Below are positions 1 through 5,849 of a DNA stretch of 5,849 nt, piece by piece. Every line of letters begins with the position of its first letter. Within the stretch, counting starts at the first letter, position 1. Position numbers and translations under genes: made by a program. The stretch covers positions 1 to 5,849 of the forward strand of contig SYPI01000061.1 in assembly GCA_005804005.1 (NCBI GenBank), in the 5' to 3' direction. Source of the stretch: Planctomycetia bacterium (GTDB taxonomy: Bacteria > Planctomycetota > Phycisphaerae > Phycisphaerales > SM1A02). The notes beneath the pieces were generated by a model, which worked only from the letters and a program-made list of their open reading frames with translations, ran no database searches and had not been told where the DNA came from.

Positions 1-2633
1 CGGGCCACCTCGCCACCGGTGCCGCCGAATGCAACTTGATCGTCTTGCCCGGCCAGCCAGCGCACCGCCGCCAGCATCAGTTCGCGATTGCCCGGCGCGG
101 CCAGAGTCTCGCGGCCAGAGATTGTCTGAGTGCGACTGGCCATGTTGCTGAATGCCCAGTCGGCAGAGCCCACCACCACTGCTCGCGCCAGTTGGCCATC
201 TAACCGCTGCCGCAACGCCGCGGCGGCCAGCATCACCGGCTCAGCGATCGGCTCACTACGCGCGGTGGAACGATCATCCGCCAAGCGCCGCCAGTCCGAA
301 ATCAGTACCCGGCCCGGCGCCGGCGGTGACTCCAGAACTGGCTGAACCGAACCAGCCGCCTGAGCATCAGCGGAACTCTGCAAGGGAACTCCCGAGCCGA
401 GTTCGAATCTCTGCCCAAAGATCGCTTGAGCGATGGCGCATGAATCGGGAATCGGTCGAACCAGACTGCTCTGTCGGCGAATTCGCCCGGCGCTGACCGG
501 TATCTCATCGGTGAGCAACAGGTTGGTCCGCGCCGCCACGCCGGCCCGTGCGGCAATGTCTCCCCAGGGATCGACCCGCCCGGTCATCGGCAGCAGGCTC
601 GGACCGACGCTCAACAGCACACTCTCACCGAAATCAACCAGCCGCCGGGCCTCATCGATCAGCTGCTGCTCTGGCCGGGTCGGTTCGAGCCGGGCTTGGG
701 TCGGCGGCAGCACCACGAATACCGCTGGCAGTGCCGAGAGAGCTGGGGCATCGGCACCCATGCGCCACTCCACCACCGGGATGCGCGCGGCGCGCAGGGT
801 GTCGATTACGCCAGCAAGGTCGACCCCGTCGCTGCTGGGTGCGAACAGCGAACGGTCCTGCGAGTGCATGATGACCACCCGGAACGCGCCGCCACCAGCC
901 AGCGATCGAATCGCCGCGGTCAGGACCTGTTCACTGCGGAAGCGGCGATCGAATGCCGAGCCCTCTTCCTCGGCCCCGGCCCGCGGCAATGCCTGCCAAC
1001 CGGGAATCACGGCGAGGGCCCCGGGCGACTCAATCACCAGCGCGTCACCAGCCGCCACCGCCGCGCCAACCTGGGCCAGTTCCAGCGGGGCCAATCGCGA
1101 AAGCGCATCTTCGCTGGAACGCAACCGCGCGGCGATCGCCTCCAACTCCCGGGCCAGTTGGGCGGCCGACATCATCTCCGGCTCGGCGTGGCGGTTGAAC
1201 CACTCGGCCATTCCGGCCAGTTGCGCCGCCCAGTGCCGGTGGTTGTCGCGCAGCGCCGCCGCTGCCGCCGCTTCGTCACCCAGCGGCCGATCGGGCGAAC
1301 TCTGGCGCAGCTCGGTGATCGAACGCACCACCTCCGCCGAACTGGTGGCCAGTTGCCGGAATCCGCCCCGCAACGCATCGACCTGCTGGCGCTCACTCGA
1401 ATCGCGCGGCAGGGTTGCGGAGAGCGCATCGAGCGCTGGCAACTGCGCTCGTCCGGTGGACACCAGTTCAGCAAACACATCTAGCGCGTCGTCGATGGTC
1501 GCGTCGTACTGATCCAGTTCGCGGCGATGCCGCTGGCGCAGTTCATCCAGCCAGCTGCGGTACGCCCCCCCGCCACGGCCATCGACCGGGTCGAGCACCT
1601 TCACGCGCAACTGCGCTGGCGCCGCCACCCCCGCGGCCGCCTGCGACAGCACCTCTTCCATCTGGGCCAGCGCCATCTCGTCGGCTGCGCCGCGATCAAC
1701 GATCAGCGTGGCCGACCAGTCCCCCTGCAAGCGCCCCAGCAGCGCCTGTGTCGCATCGGTGAGTTGGTAGCGCCGCGAGCCGGTCACATCGGCTGCGGCA
1801 CGAAGCGGTGTGCTACGGGCCAATCCGCCGATCGCCGTGGCCAGCACCGCCATGGCCAGCAGAAACAGCGTCGGCCGGACCCACGCCCAAATGCGCTGCG
1901 ATGCTGCCTGACAAGTGCGCTCGGCCTCGCTAGCCACCGCCGCCGCTGCGGCACTACCCAGCAGCGCGATCAGCGCCACGAAGTAGGCAACATCGGCGGT
2001 GTCGAGCAGGCCAACCAGGAAGCGACCCAGATGGCGCATGGGATCGAGGGCAAAGGCCACGGCGATCCAGCGGCCCTCGAGCGCGCCGGGGGCCAGTGCC
2101 ACCGCCGCAGTCAGCACCAGCCAGCCGAAGACAGAACACAGGTAGGCAATGGTCGGGCTTTCAGAAAGCGACCCCACCGCCAATCCAGTTGCCGCGAATC
2201 CCATACCAAGCAGCCAGAGACCCAGCGCGCCGCAGGCCATCTCGCCCCAGTCGGGGCGACTGACGAACTCCAGCGCGACCGCGCACACCAGTGTCGGCGC
2301 ACCCACCAAAAGCGCCACCGCCAAGCCGAGTGCCGCCAATCGGCCACAGGTCGCCTCCGCCGGGCGAACTGGTGATGCCATGAGCACCTCCCAGAACCGG
2401 GTGCGTCTCTCCTCGGTGGAACTCCGAACCCCCAGCGCCGGGGCAACCGCCAGCAGGGCCCACGACAAGGCACTCATCATCGGGCCCAGCGAGGCTGCTG
2501 CCCCTTCGTCGAATGTGCTACGCACAAACGCCAGCGCCCCGACCAGCGCCACTAGCGCCGCACAACTCCACGCCAGCGGGGTGAGGAACAATGCCGCGCA
2601 TTCGCGCAGAAAGATTGCTGCGGCGCGGTTCAC
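1..2633 (-). CDS. ABC-2 permease fused to GldG-like auxiliary domain (C-terminus beyond left edge)
   Basis: I translated this frame by hand from a GTG at 2633-2631. It stays open for 877 codons to the window edge with no stop, so the C-terminus is missing. Residues 1-275 are a membrane domain: an arginine-containing amphipathic start, then hydrophobic segments near 19-38, 50-69, 96-120, 133-155, 163-182, 213-233 and 251-272, with the ABC-2/GldF-type pattern (a TPLAW start and EERRTRFWEVLMASP in the first cytoplasmic loop). From about 287 it becomes GldG/ABC_transp_aux-like: YQLTDATQALLGRL, a VKVLDPVDG strand, then SEQVLTAAIRSLAGG and VVIMHSQDRSLF near 567-597, and VVVGSADWAFSN plus GNRELMLAAVRWLAG near 819-862. 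That last block normally lies shortly before a final membrane helix, so perhaps 50-100 residues are off-window. Residues 355-520 are a helical, charged insert. The protein probably forms the membrane and periplasmic part of an exporter driven by the ATPase encoded just upstream. Gld names do not imply gliding; the substrate is unknown. Confidence 0.88.
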   Translation of the reverse strand, partial: MNRAAAIFLRECAALFLTPLAWSCAALVALVGALAFVRSTFDEGAAASLGPMMSALSWALLAVAPALGVRSSTEERRTRFWEVLMASPVRPAEATCGRLAALGLAVALLVGAPTLVCAVALEFVSRPDWGEMACGALGLWLLGMGFAATGLAVGSLSESPTIAYLCSVFGWLVLTAAVALAPGALEGRWIAVAFALDPMRHLGRFLVGLLDTADVAYFVALIALLGSAAAAAVASEAERTCQAASQRIWAWVRPTLFLLAMAVLATAIGGLARSTPLRAAADVTGSRRYQLTDATQALLGRLQGDWSATLIVDRGAADEMALAQMEEVLSQAAAGVAAPAQLRVKVLDPVDGRGGGAYRSWLDELRQRHRRELDQYDATIDDALDVFAELVSTGRAQLPALDALSATLPRDSSERQQVDALRGGFRQLATSSAEVVRSITELRQSSPDRPLGDEAAAAAALRDNHRHWAAQLAGMAEWFNRHAEPEMMSAAQLARELEAIAARLRSSEDALSRLAPLELAQVGAAVAAGDALVIESPGALAVIPGWQALPRAGAEEEGSAFDRRFRSEQVLTAAIRSLAGGGAFRVVIMHSQDRSLFAPSSDGVDLAGVIDTLRAARIPVVEWRMGADAPALSALPAVFVVLPPTQARLEPTRPEQQLIDEARRLVDFGESVLLSVGPSLLPMTGRVDPWGDIAARAGVAARTNLLLTDEIPVSAGRIRRQSSLVRPIPDSCAIAQAIFGQRFELGSGVPLQSSADAQAAGSVQPVLESPPAPGRVLISDWRRLADDRSTARSEPIAEPVMLAAAALRQRLDGQLARAVVVGSADWAFSNMASRTQTISGRETLAAPGNRELMLAAVRWLAGQDDQVAFGGTGGEVA

Positions 2634-2646
2634 TTGGCTTCGTCCT
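2630..2646 (-). promoter_or_regulatory. Coupled stop/start junction with weak Shine-Dalgarno
   Basis: The sequence GTGA contains both the GTG start of the permease-GldG gene and the TGA stop of the ATPase gene. An AGGA (2646-2643 on the minus strand) lies 9 bases before the GTG, inside the last ATPase codons, and could act as a ribosome binding site. Four-base overlaps of this type are typical of translationally coupled subunits, which supports equal production of ATPase and permease. The next obvious in-frame methionine lies far inside the membrane domain, so the GTG is the best start. Confidence 0.7.
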
Positions 2647-3541
2647 GCCCCAGCAGCCGGGCGCATACATCTTCGAGGGTTGGCTCGCACCACTGCAGAC
2701 GGCGCACCGTGGCGCCCGAGTCCCGCAATGCCGTGGCCGCCGCTTCACAGAGTGCATCAGCACCAGCCGGTGCCTGGATGGTCATGCGATGCCATGGCGC
2801 CGCCAACGCTTCAACGCGAATGGCCCGCAGCTCCGGCAGCGCGGCCAGCAGTCCCGCATCACTGCGGTCAGTTTCAATCACCATCTCGGCCAGAAGCGCG
2901 CCCCCGCGGCGCAGTTCATCGAGGCTTCCACAAGCCACCGCGCGCCCCTGACTGACAATCACTGCCCGGTCACAACTGGCTTCAACTTCGCTCAGGTTGT
3001 GGCTGGAGAGCAGCACCGTGCACTGGCCACTCAGCGAGCGCAAGAGCGCCCGAAACTGTGCCGACTGGCGCGGATCGAGCCCCGAAGATGGCTCATCAAG
3101 CAGCAGCACCGCTGGCTGGTGAACCAGCGCGCCAGCCAGCGCGGTGCGCTGCCGGAATCCGCGGCTGAGGTCTCCCACCAGACGCTGGCGAACTTCCTGC
3201 AGGGCGCATTGCTCCAGTGCCCGCGCCACTGACTCGCGTCGCCGCGCGGCAGCCACCCCCAGCAACAGGGCGCAGAAGCGCAGGTACTCCTCCACGGTGA
3301 GGTCGGTGGGGAGTGGCGCACCATCGGCCAGGTAACCCAGCCCCCCGACGCCTGAGCCCCCTCGCCGCACGATGCCGGAATCAGCCACCAAGATGCCAGC
3401 CAGGATGCGCAGCAGCGTGGTCTTTCCAGCGCCATTGGGCCCAAGGAACCCGCAGATGCTCCCGGTGGGCACCTCAAATGAGAGCGACCGCAGCGCCTGT
3501 ACCGGGCCAAACGACTTGGATACCGACTCGACGGCGATCAT
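2630..3541 (-). CDS. ABC transporter ATP-binding protein, GldA/CcmA-like
   Basis: This 303-residue protein is the cytoplasmic ATPase of an ABC-2-type exporter; it hydrolyses ATP to drive the permease encoded next. Visible motifs, numbered from the chosen start: Walker A GPNGAGKTT at 34-42, signature LSRGFRQR at 125-132, Walker B VLLLDE at 145-150, D-loop SGLD at 153-156, and H-loop His181. LTVEEYLRF at 81-89 and the C-terminal EPTLEDVCARLL at 286-297 are typical of the GldA/CcmA/NosF branch. The Q-loop glutamine is absent: the segment reads GYLADGAPLP at 69-78, where relatives often have GYLPE. I chose ATG at 3541 because family similarity begins at once (MIAVESVSKSFG). An in-frame GTG at 3607 would add 22 residues without family resemblance and would run into the divergent gene. 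The stop overlaps the start of the permease gene by 4 bases, indicating one operon and translational coupling. Confidence 0.95.
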   Translation of the reverse strand: MIAVESVSKSFGPVQALRSLSFEVPTGSICGFLGPNGAGKTTLLRILAGILVADSGIVRRGGSGVGGLGYLADGAPLPTDLTVEEYLRFCALLLGVAAARRRESVARALEQCALQEVRQRLVGDLSRGFRQRTALAGALVHQPAVLLLDEPSSGLDPRQSAQFRALLRSLSGQCTVLLSSHNLSEVEASCDRAVIVSQGRAVACGSLDELRRGGALLAEMVIETDRSDAGLLAALPELRAIRVEALAAPWHRMTIQAPAGADALCEAAATALRDSGATVRRLQWCEPTLEDVCARLLGQDEAK

Positions 3542-3594
3542 CGCGAAGCGGCCAAGTCTATCGCTGAAGAGGCTCCTACAATCGCCCACCGACC
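3542..3594. promoter_or_regulatory. Divergent promoter region between transporter operon and signalling gene
   Basis: These 53 bases are the only non-coding gap in the window. On the plus strand TACAAT (3577-3582) matches the bacterial -10 consensus at 5 of 6 positions and ends 12 bases before the GTG at 3595. On the minus strand TAGACT (3560-3555) matches at 4 of 6 and ends 13 bases before the ATG at 3541. Neither has a convincing -35 box, and neither start codon has a Shine-Dalgarno sequence. If both hexamers are real, transcription would begin roughly 5-7 bases before each start codon, giving near-leaderless messages. The plus-strand element is the stronger call; the minus-strand one is weak. 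Confidence 0.4.
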
Positions 3595-5067
3595 GTGGAG
3601 CCTTCACCCCCTATCCGTGGAGTCAGCAACGATCCCACAACTCTCCTTGAGGCGCTCGGCGCCGGAGCGGGGCTGGTGAATGTCGCTGGTGAGATTATCT
3701 GGATGACAGAGCGCCTAGCGGCCAAAGACCCCGAGACGATGCGGCGCTTCGCCGATGCCTGCCGGGGCGTGCTGCGCGAGACAGCGCCGTCGTCGGGGGC
3801 GGCGAATCGCCGCCGTTTCCACTCAGCCAGCGGTGCGTGGGAGGTTGAAGCCAGTCGGCTCTCTGATGACCGCGTGCTGGGCATTCTGTTCGACGCCTCC
3901 GGGCGGGCCCACTTCGCGCAGTTGATGGACTCGGTGGATGCCGCTGGCGGTGAACTGCTCGACCTCGATGCCCAGATCGTCAACCCGCTGAATGTGGCCG
4001 AGCGGCTGGCGCTCCTGGAAGGCAAGGTGGTCGATGCCATGGAGCGCATTTTCCAGGAGCCCAACTTTCAGGTGCGGCTGCGCGACCGCGAGCACGGCAA
4101 GCTTGAGTTGGTGATCGCCCGCGGCATTCCCCCGCTGAAGGTGGGCGAGTCAATCTATGCACGCCCCGATGGCAACGGCATGAGCGGCCGGGTGGCGGCC
4201 ACCGGCGAGAGTTACCTCTGCCGCGATCCGCAGCACGACCCGCTCTATCGGACCGGTCTGCCCGGCTGCCAATGCGCAATCACCGTGCCGCTGTTGCTGC
4301 AGGAGCGCGTGGTCGGTGTGCTTGATGTCGAGTCCACCGAGGCCGACCGCTACGGTGAGGAACATCGCTTGGCGTTGGAAACCTACGGTCGCTATGTGGC
4401 CATGGCGCTGAACATCCTCGACATGCTGATTGTCGAGCGCTACACCACCAGTGAACGGATTTCGGCGCTAGTACGCGACGAGGTGGCCATCCCGGTGCAG
4501 CGACTGCGCGAGGCGGCCACCGCGGTGGCAGCTGGGCGGCTGCAGGGCCACGAGATGCTGGAAAACGCCTTGGTTTCGCTGGAGACGCGGTTGAAGACGG
4601 CCACCGCTGGCCCGCGCACCGTGCTGGGTGTGGACCGGCTGACCAGCGATGCCCGCCGTGATCCGGCGCTGGCTGGCAAGCGCATTCTGGTCGCCGACGA
4701 CGACCCGGCGGTGCGTGAGGCGATTCAGGGAATCCTCAATGACTGCGGCGCGGCGGCGGAATGTGCCAGCGATGGCGGCAGTGCTTTGGAACTCATCGCC
4801 AGTGCGGCGGCAGCTGGCCGGCCCTTCGACCTGGTGATCACCGACATTCGCATGCCCGATCGCAACGGCTATGAAGTGTTCCGCACCACCCGCGACATGT
4901 GCCCCAACACCGCAGTGCTGCTGATGACCGGCTTCGGCTACGACCCGAATCACTCAATCGTGCGTTCCAGTCAGGAAGGTCTGTCGGGGGTGCTGTTCAA
5001 GCCGTTTCAGGCTACGGCGCTGCTGGATGAAGTTCGCAAGGCGCTGTCTCCCGCCGCGCCAGCCTGA
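3595..5067 (+). CDS. PAS-like/GAF sensor with C-terminal response-regulator receiver domain
   Basis: This is a 490-residue soluble signalling protein with no signal peptide or membrane segment, starting at GTG 3595. Residues about 18-105 look like a PAS fold (AGLVNVAGEIIWM, later ASRLSDDRVLGILFDASGR). Residues about 138-275 are a GAF domain (GNGMSGRVAATGESYLCRDP, then AITVPLLLQERVVGVLDVES). Residues 285-345 are helical and resemble a HisKA dimerisation region, but the H-box position reads DEVAIPV (295-301) instead of HELRTPL. Residues 362-486 are a complete REC domain: acidic pocket Asp368-370, phospho-acceptor Asp417 in TDIRMP, Thr445 in LLMTG, and Lys469 in FKPF. There is no HATPase domain, no DNA-binding output and no enzymatic output. 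It probably senses a small ligand or redox state and is phosphorylated by a separate kinase; partner and output are unknown. It diverges from the transporter operon, and its 3' end overlaps prmC by 61 bases. Confidence 0.9.
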   Translation: MEPSPPIRGVSNDPTTLLEALGAGAGLVNVAGEIIWMTERLAAKDPETMRRFADACRGVLRETAPSSGAANRRRFHSASGAWEVEASRLSDDRVLGILFDASGRAHFAQLMDSVDAAGGELLDLDAQIVNPLNVAERLALLEGKVVDAMERIFQEPNFQVRLRDREHGKLELVIARGIPPLKVGESIYARPDGNGMSGRVAATGESYLCRDPQHDPLYRTGLPGCQCAITVPLLLQERVVGVLDVESTEADRYGEEHRLALETYGRYVAMALNILDMLIVERYTTSERISALVRDEVAIPVQRLREAATAVAAGRLQGHEMLENALVSLETRLKTATAGPRTVLGVDRLTSDARRDPALAGKRILVADDDPAVREAIQGILNDCGAAAECASDGGSALELIASAAAAGRPFDLVITDIRMPDRNGYEVFRTTRDMCPNTAVLLMTGFGYDPNHSIVRSSQEGLSGVLFKPFQATALLDEVRKALSPAAPA

Positions 5068-5849
5068 GCCACACACCGGCTGCGCAACACGCGCCAGTGC
5101 CCCTCGTCGTCGCGCAACACATCGCATTCGCTCAGGCCCGGGGTGGTTGAGGCGATCTCTAGCACACTATCGCGCTGGTCGAATCCGATCTCAACCAGCA
5201 GCCAGCCGCCGGGTTTCAGCCAGCGCGGGGCTTGTCGGATGAGCGGTTCGACCACCCGCAGCCCGTCGGGCCCGCCGCGCAGCGCGCTGGCTGGTTCCCA
5301 TTCGCGCACATTGGGCTGCAACTGGGCGAAGGCGCTGTCGCCGATATAGGGCGGGTTGGCGCAGATGAGGTCGAACGGTTCGTCGCACCGGGCTTCCAGC
5401 GGGGCGAACAGATCGCCGCAGCGGAAGTCGATCGCCTCGGCGAGTCCGGCGGCGTGCGCATTGCGTTGAGCCAGTTCCAGTGCGGCGGCAGAGATATCGG
5501 TCGCCACGGCACAGGTTCCCGGGGCGGTTGCTGGCGAGGATTCGGGAGGGGCCGCGCTCGGCGCGCCGCTCCAAGCCAGCGACTGACGGCCGCGAGCGGC
5601 ATCACGCCGGGCGCGGAGGATGGCGATGGCGATGCAGCCGGTGCCGGTGCCGATGTCCAGGAGGCGCAGCCGCCGATCCTCGGCGAAGAGGCGGATCGCC
5701 TCGGCCACCAGTGCCTCGGTGGCTGGCCTCGGGATCAGCGTGGAACTGTTCACTTCCAGTTCATGTCCGAAGAATCCCCAGCGGCCGACCAGATACTGCA
5801 CCGGCTCATGCTTGGCGGCGCGGGCCACCAGTTCCCGCAGGGTCTTGAG
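5007..5849 (-). CDS. prmC: Peptide chain release factor N5-glutamine methyltransferase (N-terminus beyond right edge)
   Basis: PrmC transfers a methyl group from S-adenosylmethionine to the glutamine of the GGQ motif in release factors RF1 and RF2, which improves translation termination. The frame is open to the right edge and gives 280 visible residues; the start and most of the N-terminal helical domain are off-window. Visible motifs in order: EPVQYLVG (15-22), IPRPATE (39-45, family IPRPETE), SAM-binding LLDIGTGTGCIAIAIL (63-78), acidic-loop ATDIS (116-120), catalytic NPPY (165-168) and EPASALRGGPDGL (185-197). A GTG further inside (5828) is not the true start, because homology continues upstream of it (LKTLRELVARAA). 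Two oddities: about 27 extra Pro/Ala/Ser-rich residues sit between the SAM motif and the ATDIS loop, and a tail of about 22 residues follows the usual end near WRVLRSR. prmC often follows prfA, so prfA may lie just past the right edge; that is a guess. Confidence 0.93.
   Translation of the reverse strand, partial: LKTLRELVARAAKHEPVQYLVGRWGFFGHELEVNSSTLIPRPATEALVAEAIRLFAEDRRLRLLDIGTGTGCIAIAILRARRDAARGRQSLAWSGAPSAAPPESSPATAPGTCAVATDISAAALELAQRNAHAAGLAEAIDFRCGDLFAPLEARCDEPFDLICANPPYIGDSAFAQLQPNVREWEPASALRGGPDGLRVVEPLIRQAPRWLKPGGWLLVEIGFDQRDSVLEIASTTPGLSECDVLRDDEGHWRVLRSRCVAQAGAAGDSALRTSSSSAVA
5056..5085. other. Imperfect GC-rich hairpin spanning the signalling gene's stop codon
   Basis: GCGC-C-AGCC (5056-5064) can pair with GGCTGCGC (5078-5085) to form eight base pairs with one bulged C and a 13-base loop that holds the TGA stop of the plus-strand gene. 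No T-run follows on either strand, so this is not a classical intrinsic terminator. It lies inside the convergent overlap region and within prmC coding sequence, so the pairing may be a by-product of high GC content. It is the only terminator-like structure I found between the two converging genes. Confidence 0.2.

Noticed and set aside
1074..1352. Recurrent GCCAGTT words that might be a dispersed repeat
   Set aside because: They are recurring Gln-Leu-Ala codons (CAACTGGCC on the coding strand) in a helical region, irregularly spaced and without conserved flanks.
433..1512. Long plus-strand open frame of 359 codons opposite the permease-GldG gene
   Set aside because: It is an antisense shadow of the high-GC minus-strand gene: Ser/Arg/Ala-rich with no family resemblance, whereas the minus frame is open for 877 codons with recognisable domains.
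1565..1571. Run of seven C (seven G on the coding strand) as a possible frameshift or slippage site
   Set aside because: The permease-GldG frame is open and sensible on both sides without any shift, so neither an error nor programmed slippage is needed.
2149..2955. Plus-strand open frame of 268 codons across the ATPase/permease junction
   Set aside because: It lies antisense to two well-supported genes and its composition is typical of GC-rich shadow frames.
3542..3607. Longer N-terminus for the ATPase from an in-frame GTG at 3607
   Set aside because: The extra 22 residues resemble nothing in the family, the ATG at 3541 sits exactly where the ABC fold begins, and the longer form would overlap the divergent gene's start.
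5056..5085. Hairpin as a bidirectional intrinsic terminator
   Set aside because: There is no T-run on either side and the stem has a bulge; it is kept only as a low-confidence structure.
1..5849. CRISPR arrays, tRNA or rRNA genes, insertion sequences
   Set aside because: No regularly spaced repeats, no RNA gene signatures, no transposase and no terminal inverted repeats were seen; coding sequence covers all but 53 bases.

Overview
The window is GC-rich, densely coding bacterial DNA with four protein genes, almost no intergenic space, no RNA genes and no sign of mobile elements. Strong third-position G/C bias, GTG starts, lack of Shine-Dalgarno sequences before the two divergent genes, and a fused Gld-type permease/auxiliary protein suggest a free-living high-GC bacterium. 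Planctomycetota (perhaps Phycisphaerae) is my best guess, but this is inference from style and gene content; no taxonomic marker is present.

Left part (1-3541, minus strand): a two-gene ABC transporter operon read right to left. The first gene encodes a GldA/CcmA-type ATPase (2630-3541). Its stop overlaps by 4 bases (GTGA) the start of a very large second gene (1-2633, running off the left edge). That gene joins an ABC-2/GldF-like membrane permease to a GldG-like extracytoplasmic domain in one chain, so the two genes would make a complete Gld-type ABC complex. The GldG part carries a helical insert of about 165 residues.

Middle (3542-3594): a 53-base divergent intergenic region with a -10-like hexamer for each direction, both placed so that the transcripts would begin only a few bases before the start codons.

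Centre right (3595-5067, plus strand): a 490-residue signalling protein, read as PAS-like - GAF - helical linker - receiver (REC). The linker resembles a HisKA dimerisation helix whose phospho-accepting His is replaced by Asp, and no ATP-binding kinase domain follows. It looks like a hybrid sensor kinase that has lost its kinase core but kept a complete receiver. No partner kinase is visible.

Right part (5007-5849, minus strand, entering from the right edge): prmC, the release-factor glutamine methyltransferase. It converges on the signalling gene and the two coding regions overlap tail to tail by 61 bases; the overlap encodes a non-conserved PrmC tail opposite the end of the receiver. PrmC also has a Pro/Ala/Ser-rich insert after its SAM-binding motif.

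No functional link is evident between the transporter, the signalling protein and PrmC beyond adjacency. The divergent arrangement leaves open that the signalling protein and the transporter are co-regulated. The most unusual items are the kinase-less sensor-receiver, the permease-GldG fusion with its insert, and the convergent coding overlap.
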